64,000 nt of DNA, taken from Paralvinella palmiformis (lineage: Eukaryota > Annelida > Polychaeta > Terebellida > Alvinellidae). The DNA is taken from assembly GCA_025642065.1 (NCBI GenBank), contig JAODUP010001437.1:22501-86500 (forward strand), read 5' to 3'. A program made the translations under genes and the position numbers. Shown piece after piece: positions 11,836 to 24,859 of this stretch. Position 1 is the first letter of the stretch. Every line of letters begins with the position of its first letter. The notes under the pieces were generated by a model that had not been told where the DNA came from, ran no database searches, and saw nothing but the letters and a program-made list of their open reading frames with translations.

Positions 11836-12088
11836 TCACCATTGTGAAAGGAGGTTATATTTCCCACATTTCTTCCATAACCTGTTCTTTTCAATTTCTT
11901 CGAATGACCAATTAGCACAAACACAATTAGCTGGAAATGCCAATATATAGTGTATTATGTTTTATGCTGTAATTAAATCAACGTCTTCGTTGTTGCCATT
12001 GTGTATTATAATGGGAGCAAGTACCACCGGGGATGCATATTATCAAACTGTGTCAACGATTATATGAGTATATGAGTGTGCATGTATG

Positions 12089-12091
<3 letters not shown>

Positions 12092-12166
<75 letters not shown>

Positions 12167-12345
12167 GTGTGTGTGTGTGTGTGTGTGTGTCTGTGTATGC
12201 GGGTAATTGTATGAATTACTCACTCTCATTCTCTCTCTTTCCCCCTGTGTGTGTAGGTGTGTTGTGTATGTGTGTATATATGTGTGTATGTGTGTGTGTG
12301 TGTGTATGTGTGTGTATGTGTGTGTGTGTGTGCCTGTGTAAATAT
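12092..12345. repeat. (AT)n-(GT)n compound microsatellites
   Basis: (AT)n to about 12162 continues into (GT)n to 12191. A second imperfect (GT)n lies at 12247-12345. Confidence 0.95.
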
Positions 12346-12489
12346 GTAACTAAATGATTAAATAAGAATATTCCTATTTCTGCAACTGCCAGACAAACCA
12401 GAAAACGGAAAGACAGTGAGCTAGTGAACAAGTCCTTATTATTTAATAAACAAATGTCACCTTAATGGCGCGCCCATAAAAAAAACGTT

Positions 12490-12690
12490 GGCTAGATTGG
12501 AAATAATCTAACATTGTGAAGAATTTACATAAACGCTGAAGCTTATACTATATTCCAAAAACTAAAATGATATATTTTCTGCTCTTAGTGATACCTAAGT
12601 TTCAGATCTCTTAGACGTGTTGCTGTATAGTTTGTATAAATATATGATGTCAGTGAAGTAATACCGATTTTCTTAACCACGGAGCAGCTA
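12490..12690. repeat. Second copy of the 5760-6120 block
   Basis: Shares 'aataatctaacattgtgaag' and 'ataccgattttcttaacca' with the first copy. It adjoins BEL/Pao fragment 2. Confidence 0.65.
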
Positions 12691-13205
12691 GACCAATAAG
12701 ATCAGATATCGAACTGGGGATAAAATAAATTCCCCTGTAGTAAAGGAATTAGGAATCGTGATGCTAAGTACCAAGACATCAGACTCTTCATACCTGAAAA
12801 CTCACAAGGCACGTTATGGTGGTGTAAATCGAGTTATAGTTCGCTTAGATGCACTCTCTTCAAATGGAATCAATCGAGGTATGTTCGATAGGGTTGTTGC
12901 CCAACCCATTTAGTAAAGTGAAAACCATATATAGATGTAGTGTATGATTCTACCGTAACAGCTTTAAACTTCAAAGCTATGGATGAAATAAAGTTGTACA
13001 CAGTTCTCCTCACCGCTTGTGGTATAACAGTATCAAACTGGCTGCAATTATGTTTAGCTGTCATTCATATGGCTAGATTTGCACAACTGGGAGGCGACAC
13101 TTCACCAGATAAATATGAGGTTATTCCATATAATTCAGGTTCTCAGCCCAGATAATATTTTGAGTTTAGGCAGTCATGGTCTTTTCTAGACACTCGTTTC
13201 GACAT
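12680..13205 (-). mobile_element. pol: BEL/Pao LTR-retrotransposon pol fragment 2
   Basis: Read on the minus strand from about 13170: YGITSYLSGEVSPPSCANL (the RT 'SPSCANYAL' region), then MTAKHNCSQFDTVIPQAVRR, then the place where the YVDD active site belongs (here VYNFISS, so lost), then GFHFTKWVGQQP, then PPQRALGVF and SSISDLIGLAAP. This is the canonical BEL/Pao RT order. The fragment overlaps fragment 1 only in its 3' part, so the two are independent decayed insertions of one family, or duplicates. Catalytic loss and frameshifts make it inactive. The plus-strand frame 12940-13155 is its shadow. Confidence 0.85.
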
Positions 13206-13700
13206 CAGTAATGATTGCATTTTATTCAAACTTGAATCTCAGTAGATCATTTAAAGAGTGATTTGCATTAATATTTAGGATCAGGGTCAAATACCTATCT
13301 TACCTTTTATTGCTTAGCGTGAAAAACACATTGACGATATATGTGCTTGTTAGCATTTGATCTTGTACCTTTTCAACATAACCTTTGTTGATGACAAACT
13401 CGATGAAATCCTTGTAATTGTTATGAAGTTTCCTGTTTTAACATTTGTCTTTCCAGATACTTGAGGCGCGGTACGTTCTGAAAAATCTACAATTATGGAT
13501 CTCTCCTGTAACTGATTAATAAAGTAACAGTAAATATATCCGTGATTTATGGAAATTGTCGTTTATTTTACTAAACATTATATTCTTATAAAGAAGTAAA
13601 AGAAAACTATGCAGAAGGTTCTACTCTTTCTCAGAACTTTATAATATCATTAATGTATCTTTGGTCTTTTTCAAATGATATAGCTAATGAGCAGAACTTA
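13206..13700. other. Unassigned AT-rich sequence
   Basis: No element or coding frame recognised. Confidence 0.4.

Positions 13701-13704
<4 letters not shown>

Positions 13705-13757
<53 letters not shown>
13705..13757. repeat. (AT)n microsatellite
   Basis: Uninterrupted AT repeats, about 50 bp. Confidence 0.95.
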
Positions 13758-13759
<2 letters not shown>

Positions 13760-13799
13760 GTTGCTGATAGGAATCAATTGTTAGGTGTTTCCTAACCAC

Positions 13800-14115
13800 A
13801 AACAGCACTATGCCGGCATTACCCATTATATAATGTAATAATGTATGGTTATATAGCGTCAGAAGCAGGTACCCTGTGCTGATGCACAGTACAGTATTAT
13901 TATCCCTGGCTCAGACCTGTTTCCACCCAGCACCATTTCAACTCCCAAGGGAGCATCCAACGCAGGATGCCATTAAAGGAGCAAATCGTTACTCAAAAAC
14001 ACAGCCATCACGTCCTGTCAGGTTTTCATTTTTATGAATGAGTGTACCAGTCGCCACATGACAGGATCGCAGGTTCGAGAATCCAGGAACTGCAACCCTT
14101 CGGCTTCCTATTTAC
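13800..14115 (-). mobile_element. tRNA-derived SINE, family S2, copy 1
   Basis: On the minus strand: a degraded head with 'gattctcgaacctgcgatcc' near 14070, 'catgtggcgactggtacact', 'ggacgtgatggctgtgttt', 'ggaaacaggtctgagccagg' and 'ggataataatactgta', ending in a diverged '(g)cgctatataa' tail near 13855. The same order is seen in direct orientation at 44212-44520. Confidence 0.75.
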
Positions 14116-15180
<1,065 letters not shown>

Positions 15181-15189
15181 GAAGAGAAG

Positions 15190-15769
15190 GAGAGGTAGAA
15201 CAATTTAGTAAAAGCTACTTCATTATATTCCGATTAAGTATAAAGCATAAACTAGGAAATACAGAGTTTCTTGATTTTTGTTTTGTTACAGGGTGAGTGG
15301 TACTTCAATGTTTTAAATAACATTGATCGTGTTTCTCTCATCTCAAAAACTATGCCGTCATGTTAATAAATGCCAATATTAAAAGTAATTATATTACAGT
15401 GAATTGCTATTTTTGTTTGAATTAATTAGGCAGATTATGGATAAAGCACAGAAATTAGATTATTCTCATCGATCAATACAACGTTTAATATTAAAAGTAT
15501 CATACACAGTATTTTGGAAACAGCATTGTGATTAACAGTAGTTTATATAATGATTTCTGATGGTTGAATTAATAAGTCTTCTATGAGAGGGAAAACGTAA
15601 CTTTTAAATCATCAGACAAAGATTAAGATCAATGAAAGCAGATTACTTTGCTTAAACAGCAAGGAGATTGGCATACACTAAAACCCAAATATGATATTAT
15701 TTGTAAGAACCCATCAAACCTAAAGTCCTTCCATGGATAATGATTAATTGGCAAATTCCACAATAATAA
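15190..15769 (+). repeat. Dispersed repeat family A, copy A3 (left part)
   Basis: Matches 8075-8740 of A2, for example 'cattatattccgattaagta' near 15220, 'gaattaattaggcagattat' near 15419 and 'gataatgattaattggcaaa' near 15736. Confidence 0.75.
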
Positions 15770-16140
15770 TCACGAAATGTACCTGATATCATAGATAAAG
15801 GGAAATAATCCAAATTACCGGGCGGCCGCCATTACGGTTGCACCGGAAGCTAGATTCGAAGGCGGGAAGGAGAAAACTGAAATGCTGGAACGCCATACGG
15901 GTGCTAGCTAGACAGATGCGCATTACAGTTTCTCTTGAGCATTAATATCTGAGCCATTTTTAATCATCTTCCTCTCGTGAGGACCCCTTCTGTCCATTAA
16001 AAGTCGATTAATCAGCACTTTGAACAGGATTATTAAATATGTAGGGGATCGTTTACATATTTTGACATTATTCATGATACTCGTGAGTATAGCTGTATTA
16101 GTTCTTAAAATTTGAAATCAAGACGGACTATCCCATTAAG
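15770..16140. other. GC-rich insert inside A3
   Basis: About 370 bp absent from the homologous place in A2 (between about 8740 and 8800). Its left half, 15820-15935, is the most GC-rich non-repetitive patch I see in the window and contains 'gggcggccgccattacgg', an ETS-like 'accggaagc' and 'gatgcgcatt'. These resemble housekeeping promoter motifs (YY1/ETS/NRF1 classes), but a mobile insert is equally possible. No long ORF is present. Confidence 0.5.
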
Positions 16141-18420
16141 CATGTAAATATAGAATATTTATAAGGTTTGGGCTCTTACCGTGTATATATAAATATAAGT
16201 AATTACGATATCATGCCATTTTATAACCAACTTAAAAACTAAAGCGTTTCATTACTTACATGAAAGAATGGTTTATGATATTATTAATAATAATATATTT
16301 TCGGTAATTGATTCTAGATATAGCTTCAGAGTAACTTTTGTTCTTCAAGAAACAACATGTATAACTGTATTAATAATAACCAATAGATGTATTATTATAT
16401 TCTGAGGTTTACATGTTCATATAGTATGTACATTATGTTGTATCACATAAAGTTGAACATTGGAATATGGACCGTCTAACAACAATATTGACAATTACTG
16501 TTAGTTTACCTGACGACATAAAAACTTAAATACCGTCTATAATCCACGCTAAATAAAACAGGCAAAATGAAATTGAGGAAACAATTAAATAAGTTTTTAT
16601 ATAATCGAAGCTACCCACGACATAAACAAATTTACCACATGAAGACTAGGTTTTTTCCTTTTTTAAATATATCTAGTAACTTTGATAAAAAAGACATTTC
16701 CTTTGACAGTTGTGTCATTACTAAGATAAACTTAAAAGTAACCTTTTTAGAACAACTTTTTATAGTCTTACCTGTTTTGAAAATATGAAGTTATACACTT
16801 TGTTGTTGTAACAGTGGACATAATAACGTACAAAATAAAAACAACCTTCTATCATCCAGGGGAGCTATCTCAACAGTGCAAGCTTTAATTATGACGAACA
16901 TATCATGATAATCTCAATTGATACATTTTACTGGGAAATGAAAAATCAAATCATCAATTTAATGATGTAGTTACAACGGTGTTTGCTGCCAATTAGAGAT
17001 GGAATGTACAATTTTAAATACTATTAATTTTCCTGATGTTAATGAGTTTCTAATACCCTTTTACTAACTACACAGAGTATTCTGCCTTTTCGTGCATTTT
17101 CACAATAAAAATTGCCATTTTGTTATATTTTGCAAACAATGTACACCAGTGTATTCTGGCTTTGGCTGTGTTAAAAGAGTATTATACTTTTTCAATATAA
17201 TACCTGAAAATCCTATTCCTTTTAAACGAAGGATTGATGGTTTGCTTTAATGTATGCATTGCTAAGGGTTATTCATGAAGCTCAGAAGCGCTTCCACCCA
17301 CAACTTGAGACATCAAAGCCTACAATGTTTAAGACACGAAAAGATTACTAAAACAATGTCTTCCTTAGATAATCAAATCGCCCAGATATTAAATGATGAC
17401 TAACGTTAGAAGGTTAAGACCTAGTTTAATTTCTAAGAACAAATGCATTAGATGTTAAAATGTTTGCACATGTCTGATAATGGTATTTGAGAAACCGATA
17501 CTTAATGGAAGAACACGTGATCAAGGGTGTTAATTGTGTAGTTAAAAATATAATGATTAAACATATTTCTTTAAAGGGCATTTATAAGGTAGCTATAATA
17601 TTATACCGACTATTGGTATATGTAGGACTACTTCCTACAACAACTGCTACTACTAGTACTAATTAAAATAAGTCTTTGGTAATAATCCATATTCGTATCT
17701 AATAGGCTTCATATAAAGCTACCATTATTTAATAAATAAAACGAAAACCTTCGTATTCTGGAAGAATAAATATGTACTTAGTATTAACAACACAACTAGT
17801 GAGGCAATTTCGGCCACTGTCCAAACATTAACGTGATGGTCGATGTTATAGTAGCGAACAGGTTTATAGATCTAGTTAAAACAGAACTTATCTGACTACC
17901 TTTAAATATACATATTTTTGGGCAGATATTCATTCAAAGGTCTATATACAGACCAATATGCGGACATTCCAGACCAGCTTTATAATACATTTTAAATAAT
18001 TGTTTTCTAAGTGTTACTTTATAAGATAAATCGTTATCTGATAATTAACTAGAGCCAAATAACTAGCAAAGACAGTGAATGTATCTACCTATAATAATTT
18101 AATTTTCAAATTTTTTGTCAACACCTATCTGTGACAATAGGGCAATATGGCATAGCATAAATAATAAAGGGACACCAGTAACCTGACTCAAATATACGTC
18201 TTTTCTGGATTAAAAAGTAAACCTGTTTCCAATCAATTAACAATACAATGTCTTGATAACTGTTAACATCCTTTCGCATTTTATGAAAACATTTTAGCTA
18301 AATCTACATTTTCTATTTCCTGTTCTCTGAGAATGAGCTTCATCTTGATGTTGACTATCCACCTTTTTTCGATATTTAGAATTGACAATTTTTATCTCAT
18401 TCAAGTGTAGACTACTACCA
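16141..18420 (+). repeat. Dispersed repeat family A, copy A3 (right part)
   Basis: The longest uninterrupted A copy. 16540-17600 matches A1 1-1099, and 17630-18420 matches A1 2028-2850. It carries the empty site (about 17600) for the LINE at 1100-2027. The 73 aa frame 16567-16788 is not conserved in A1 or A2. Confidence 0.8.
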
Positions 18421-18857
18421 CTAAGCTTAAGGCTAAATGAGTATTAATCTGCAGACAGCTTTCTCCCCATATTATGAGTTATTAGGTTACACTGATATGG
18501 AAAAATTGTTGAATCTGGCTGATTCTGTGGTTCTTGAATTTAATTTATTTAGATTTAGGGATAGGCGCTTTAGTTTAGATCCCACCACGCGTAACTACAT
18601 ATACTGTTAGGTTCGATTAAATTACAGTATTTAATCAGGTTTGAGACGATATTTCCTTCTAGTCCAGTATTAATATATTGTGCAGTATTGCTGCTTTTTT
18701 TTTGCTAAATCACTTCGCAGCTTCCAAAAGGCCTAACTTTTCAGTCAGATTAGTGAATAATTTGCGATGCCAGACCAGTCGGACGATTATTGATACGATT
18801 TATTTAGTTATTTGGACCCAGAATATAGCTAAGGTCAGCATATTTGGTGTTAAAATG

Positions 18858-18951
<94 letters not shown>

Positions 18952-19200
18952 CATTTGTACCATAGAACCTTAATTTTGAATGTGAACTGTGGTGTCAAAG
19001 TAGTTATCGTTTGAATATAGAAACTCATCATTAGCCACACGAAAATTGTTGTTTACTGCGAGCTGTGGTGTTAAGTAGTATGTTTTTACGTGCTTACACT
19101 TTTTGTACGTAGCCTGCATGTAGCCACTTTTCTGTGGGCGTGACATATTTGTCGCGAACGAAAAGCGGATTAGCTGTTCCCCACAATCCAGTACCACTAT
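18420..19200 (+). repeat. Dispersed repeat family C, copy C1
   Basis: Blocks 'cccatattatgagttattag', 'gataggcgctttagtttaga', 'caggtttgagacgatattt', 'tgccagaccagtcgg', 'gaatgtgaactgtggtgtca' and 'gtgggcgtgacatatttg' recur in order at 37400-38890. A reverse-complement copy lies at 56560-57240. No conserved ORF. Confidence 0.8.
18865..18949. repeat. (AT)n-(GT)n microsatellite inside C1
   Basis: About 50 bp AT followed by about 35 bp GT. It sits inside the family C block where C2 has none. Confidence 0.95.
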
Positions 19201-19652
19201 ACATGTATCCTAAAACACACTCACACACAGATGCAAGTACGCACGCACACATATATGGGTATATTTCTACCCTGATATAAATAATGTGAATATATCCATA
19301 TACTCTCCAACTAATAAGGATTGTATTAGGTTAACAACAAAAAGTGAAGCCAAACTAATATCCTTATGATGATAATAAATGTCACTGATTCATGAAGTAA
19401 GATTACGATTTAAATTCAGTGAGAGTATCCTAATTTCTTGGCCCCTAAGTGCTACATTATTAAAGCATATTGCCATTCAGGTACTATGGTGCTCTTGTAT
19501 TTCAACGAAACAAGATAACCAGTGCTGCATGTTTCTGGATACCATCATTGTTACCGCTTTTATCTAAATTTTCTCATATATAATAACACTTAGTTCCAAA
19601 TGTTGGGATAAAAACTACTAGTAAATATGCTATCAATGTTTTCGCTTCTTCG

Positions 19653-19694
<42 letters not shown>

Positions 19695-19800
19695 TGGCGG
19701 ACGGGTTATATGTAAGGATAGTGACATGTTAGGATTAAAGCTGTTGTAGACTAAGGTATCACTGTGATTCACATCGGAGTGAGATCATTAATTGAATTCT
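19201..19800. other. Unassigned sequence with (AT)n at 19654-19691
   Basis: Only the microsatellite is recognised. The 62 aa frame at 19379-19567 has no known motif. Confidence 0.4.
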
Positions 19801-20261
19801 CACCCACGCGATTAAACATATCCAAAAGATAACATATAGTATACAGAAGGGTGCGGTAATTTAATATACCTGTCGTCAAATGATCATCGATTATATTGTA
19901 GCTGATGCAGTCAGAAAGCTATCCATCGTAATCGAATATATTACAACACGAAAATAATTTTCATAAGAGAGTGTCTTCTTTGTATCCTTGTTATCACTGT
20001 GACAATAAATGGTAAGTATCCTAATATTAAGACCTTTTGACGTGTGAGATGAAATGAATTAGACCGAAAGGAAGAGTTGGAATAAATGGCACGAAGGATA
20101 TCTTCAAACTCCGTCTAATGTTAGTTTAGAAGCAGCTATTTGATGTGAGGTCAGCAGGAGAAGGTTATCATCTAGCTCATTTTAATACTTTATGTCATGA
20201 TTTAATATGTTTCCTGAAATACGATTTAAAGCTTATTTCTGCTATCAGCATCACTACTGCC

Positions 20262-20262
<1 letters not shown>
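19800..20262 (+). repeat. Dispersed repeat family B, copy B1 (left part)
   Basis: Matches 51445-51900 and 29690-30050: 'ccaaaagataacatatag', 'tacctgtcgtcaaatgatca', 'gtgtcttctttgtatcc' and 'gacgtgtgagatgaaatgaa'. It stops at (AAT)n and the 3' end of the LINE at 20320. Confidence 0.8.
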
Positions 20263-20312
<50 letters not shown>

Positions 20313-20316
20313 TAAT
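20263..20316. repeat. (AAT)n microsatellite
   Basis: About 54 bp. It lies at the junction between family B, which normally carries a trinucleotide array here, and the 3' end of the minus-strand LINE, whose tail may also end in (ATT)n. Confidence 0.95.
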
Positions 20317-20435
20317 ATGTGATATTTATATAGCGCTCTATTCAGCTAGAAGCTCCTCTAATGCGCTTTACAGTAAGACAAATAATACAAATGGTGCGTA
20401 AGTCACAATAAAAAATCAATATATATATATATATT

Positions 20436-20497
<62 letters not shown>

Positions 20498-21740
20498 TAA
20501 AAGGCCTAGACACATATTACAAAGGCTTAATTATCTTGGTACATGTAAAGATACACTACAGCAGTTCAATTATCTTGTGACATACAATTAAAGCATAGTG
20601 CAAAAATAAACTGTTTATCATGTTTCATTCTTGATTTTAAAATCATAAACATTGAGTTAATATCTCTGACTTGAAACTTCTGTAAAAAAAGTTGACAAAT
20701 ATTTATCTCGCAGTTCATTATAAGCTGGACACTGTATCAGAAAATGAAATTCGCATTCTATTACATAATTATTCTGAAATTTATTACAGTATAAAATAAT
20801 TCTCTCCTTTTTAGGTAATGAATTTTGACAATGTCTCCTAGTCTCAATGGGAAATCCATGACTGCTACATAAAAAAAGCGATAGTTTACAATTCTGTTAA
20901 AAGATTCAGTCCATTCCTGAAGATTACAATCTTTAACACGTTGCATAAATTCAAACATAAATAATGATTCATTACCAACTCCTTGGTTTACACAAACATA
21001 ATAATAGTGATATCTACTTAATAAATGTTTGTGCATCATGCGGTACGACCCATTTCATGTCAATTATAATCCATTAAATAGCATTGCTTAACTAATCTAT
21101 TATCATTCATACTGATTTATTTCAGCCACAATCTGTCGCATTTGGCAAAGTAGTTTACATGTAAAGGATATCTACCACATTCAGCTAATACAGCCAAATC
21201 TCAGCACCATAACATAATATGGGTAATACCACCTTATCAAACAAGCGAAAATACGTTGAACGTGGTATTCCATTGCATAGTGTTTCTAATTTCTGCAAAT
21301 TAGTTGCTTGTTTTGCTAATGTATCGTGTGCCATATTCCACTTTATTAAACAACTATCAACAATTCCCAAATATTTATAATTTGATACAATATTAAGAAA
21401 TTTACCTTTGTAACAACACTTTTCAGTTTTCTTAATAATTCTACCATTTCGGAAAATAACTGCTTTAGATATTTGTAAATTGACCTTCATCCCCATTTAC
21501 TAGAGTATCTTTCTAACACCTCCAATTGTTTTATCAACCCCCCACTCGTATCCGAACAAAGCACAAGATCGTCTACATATAATAGAATATTAACATTTGG
21601 ATATAAATATACCTCTGCAGCCTTTTAATCCTAACAATTCAATAAATTAATTAAGGTCGAGGGCAAATAACAATGGTAATAACATACAGCCTTGACGTGT
21701 ACCAATGACCCATGAGCAAAGTATAAAAATGTCTATTGTC
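20317..21740 (-). mobile_element. Non-LTR retrotransposon, RT and C-terminal region
   Basis: Minus-strand frames give TRQGCMLLPLLFALDLN (RT 'RQGC-LSP-LF' motif, about 21700-21640), ILLYVDDLVLCSDTS (catalytic YVDD, codons at about 21568-21579), then after a frameshift MGMKVNLQISKAVIF, YKYLGI and ILCYGAEIW (to 21185), then NQGVGNESLFMFEF and RVKDCNLQEW (21039-20761), a typical C-terminal region of a widespread invertebrate LINE group. The catalytic YVDD is intact, but stops and frameshifts break the ORF. The apparent 3' end at 20322-20375 reads 'ctgtaaagcgcattag' ... 'gagcgctatataaatatcac'. An (AT)n tract (20420-20492) lies within the 3' UTR. Clade uncertain (RTE-X- or Jockey-like). Confidence 0.8.
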
Positions 21741-21984
21741 CAGTTGAGTTGCAATAACCGACTACATCACATCCACATGCTGGAGTGGACTCTATGTTCT
21801 TCTTGAAACAGAAACATCGGGCAGTCTTTCACTTTGGCTTGCAGCTGCATGTCTGCAGTTTCACGCAGGTATCTCAAATGGGGGTATTGTCCAGACTGCT
21901 GTCAGAGACTCTGCATTCGACTTCCAGGCTGTGATAGCAACTAGGGGTGGAGCATTCATTATGTGTTATTTCTTTGTTTGCGAC
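21741..21984. other. Unassigned sequence between LINE and FEN/PIN-like locus
   Basis: Higher GC than the surroundings and possibly the eroded C-terminal part of the 21985-23230 locus, but no motif can be read with confidence. Confidence 0.35.
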
Positions 21985-23230
21985 CTAATCTTTCTTTGCC
22001 TGGTAGTTAGCACGCATTACATGAAAGTCCAGGGCATATCTAGTTGGAGGCAACATATGCAGACCCTTCTGGGCATTACCTAACGGCTGCAGTATGGCAT
22101 GGGTGGTGGTTGGCTGTTTCAATGTGCCATATAAGTGACACAAAAACTCCTCGACTGGTGGGAGCTCTCCATCATGACTAACTCCGCTGACAAGAAATGG
22201 GTGCTTCTGGAATGCTTTCCAGTAGTACTTCTTCCCATGACCACTGAAGGTTGAAGTAGTGTTACCCAGCCTGTAAGTGCATAGAAACTGAATAGGGATG
22301 TCCCGTACAGGCTGTGTAAGTCGTTGATCTACCTCATGTACTGGGTAACATTTCCGCTTCTTGGCTGTCCCAACGATCATTCACACGTCAACTACAGAAA
22401 TGAAGTGCACCAGAAACAGCAGGACATCGGTGTCTCCACATATTACCAGTACTCGTCCATACCTTCATGTGTAACCCGGACACATCAAATCCTCGGAATA
22501 ACACAGGAAGCTTCTTGACATCATCAGCGTTACGGCTTGTTGGAGACAGAAGACTGTTAGAACGACAGAAAACAGTATCCTGCTTTCTTGTAAATGTGTG
22601 ATCGTTCTTACCTTGTGACACAACTCTTGTCTCTGAACCGTCAATTCGTTTGATGTCAATGATGCCATTATGCATTTTGCATGTCCTGTTGACCCATCCA
22701 GTTACCTAATCAGTAGAGACTTGCGTATCAGACAGCTAGATGGTCGATTGCAGTGCCTGGTTTTGCTCTATTGTCTGCGTTGTTGTGATTCTTAAACACC
22801 TCACCAACTCCTCAACTACTACATTACATTTATAGTCATGTTTATCCAGTCATGACTTCAACATTGGCCACTTGGGGTACCAGAGTGCTTCATATGTAAG
22901 TTGATGTCCTCGGACAGCCCGGTAGTAAGTCTGAGTGGTGTTGCTTGCATATATACCTGCCTCAGTCCACAGCTCATCCAGGCCTGCACTGTCCATGTTT
23001 TAGCCAATGCATTTGAAGAACTTGAAGCAGATGTGGAGTCCTACCATGAGAAAGATGACACCTTCAAACTCCCCCCTGCTGTACAGAGGTTGGTCAACAT
23101 TGGGGGTTTCTGGTCCAGGTAGTGTGAAAATAGCCATACGGCGACTGATCACTGTGGTGAGAGTATCATTGCAGCATCTATGCGGTTGTAAAAGGGGGTT
23201 AATGATAATGGTGGCTTCGTTCATTGTTCC
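21985..23230 (-). pseudogene. Broken member of an uncharacterised multicopy metazoan gene family, FEN/PIN-nuclease-like
   Basis: Read on the minus strand from 23230. An N-terminal part has SAGLDELWTEAGIY and AVRGHQLTYEALWYPKWP (about 22985-22855), followed by a divergent stretch (22675-22440). Then comes CGDTDVLLFLVHF (about 22436-22398), then after a stop a 131 aa frame with LGNTTSTFSGHGKKYYWK and LPPTRYALDFHVMRANYQ (22280-22000). From memory this order matches a large invertebrate family of unknown function whose usual motifs are D-A-D-T, E-D-T-D-L-L and G-C-D-T-T. These resemble the acidic metal sites of FEN1/PIN nucleases, which is my inference. Here the third motif has lost its Asp (G-N-T-T). 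At least three stops/frameshifts make it a pseudogene. A related copy is at 33800-35040. Confidence 0.6.
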
Positions 23231-24855
23231 ACAGGAACGAAACAGGAAGAAACAGGGTATGTGTCTGTGATCTACATGTACCCGTATATATAATAACCGT
23301 CGTTTCCAGAATAGAGGTTACAATTGCTAAAACAAAAGTAATAGTATATTGGAGAGGATTTAGGATAGCATAAATGGCTTCAACATGCTATAACGAATTG
23401 TACTGCCAGAAGACCCTATTATAATTTACCCCTGTTGCTACTGAGACAAAGGTGACATAAAGAATCAGCTCCTACTATGATGGAGCTCGATTCTTAAGAG
23501 ATGGTCAAATCTATTGTGACTTCAGGTGGGATACTGGGCATGTTATCTAATTATTTGGACCAGTCATAAAAATAATTCTATAGCCATTTTGCTTAGAAGG
23601 ACGGGGACTAGATATATAATAGAAATATCAGGACTAAAAAGAGTATAAAAGGCTTCAACATTTGCAAAAATATACCAATAGATGCCACAATCATTCAAAT
23701 GGCGCTAATTGGGATTTTCAAATTTTCACTGGATCTGACGAATGATTTTAAATATGTTTATGTCACTTATCAAATAAACTTGTGAAAATGGCATGTTTTA
23801 CCTAGGTGAAGTTTATGTCCTTAAAAATAACATTGCAACTCAAAATTAACAATGACATCCAACCACATCATTTTTGTCTTCCTGTGAATGGTTGATTCCC
23901 CATGGATAGCTGCTATTAACAAACAATGTCATTATTGATGCTTTGCCTTGCTACCTATTATTAATATGGACAAGACCTATTGCATACAAAGAAAGATAAT
24001 TTACAGAACATAATATGGCATAAAAGTTAAAGAAATGTGAAGGATCACTTGGTGAGCTGTTAGAAGCTTAGAATAAAGGCGTCCAAAAAATCATTAAGCA
24101 CCATGATCCCTTTCTCAAAACATTATCAAACAGAGTGAACGTGGCGTCGAACTTCCTAAACATTGCACTTACAATATACAGGGATTTCTATAGAAAATGA
24201 ATACACGACTCTTCAAGGAGAAAAAAGTGTTTCTATTCCTCAGAGATAAATGAATGTTAACAATACCAAAATAAACTCCTCAAGAGTAACCAGGAACATG
24301 AACGGGAAGTAGCTCAAATAAAACAATCTTGAACATTTTACCTGTGCTGAACTCCTGGCGAACAGGTTCAGCAATTTCTTTATGATGGAAACACCAATCG
24401 TCAGAAATAAGATCTTTTCTGATTTCATAAATAATACTTGCAATATTTCTATGAATTATATTTAATTGGAAAATACTCGAAATGGTTTGACCTGCTTCTT
24501 AAGTTGAAGTCAAAAAGATAATCACCATGTCTCCAAAAAAAGTCATGTGATTTGGATTCACAGCCCACTTTGCATTTGAGGAAATATTGTGAATCAACTT
24601 TGCCACTGATAAAAACCACTATGAACAACTGAATGGATGAGTTAAGATATCTAAGTTCCGTTCGCCTCCAAACGCATTGAAAAGTAGTAGCAAAGCATAT
24701 AGAAGAGCACTTTGAGTACAATGAAATCAGTGACAGTTATGACTCTACTTATAATAGGGGCTTATTCAACGGAAACTGTTTCCTTGAAAGTGCACAGTGA
24801 AAGTCCTGTGACTCTTAACGAAAGATCCGTAACTGCATAATTATGTTTGATTTAC
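23231..24855. other. Unassigned AT-rich sequence
   Basis: No element recognised. Minus-strand frames of 67 and 90 aa (24240-24443, 24449-24721) have no known motif and no neighbouring homologous copy in the window. Confidence 0.4.
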
Positions 24856-24859
24856 ATTT

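Noticed and set aside
16567..16788. 73 aa frame in repeat A3
   Set aside because: Not open in the homologous parts of A1 and A2.
22901..23122. Plus-strand frames across 22.9-23.3 kb as a separate gene
   Set aside because: Opposite strand of the FEN/PIN-like locus; the minus-strand reading has recognisable family motifs.
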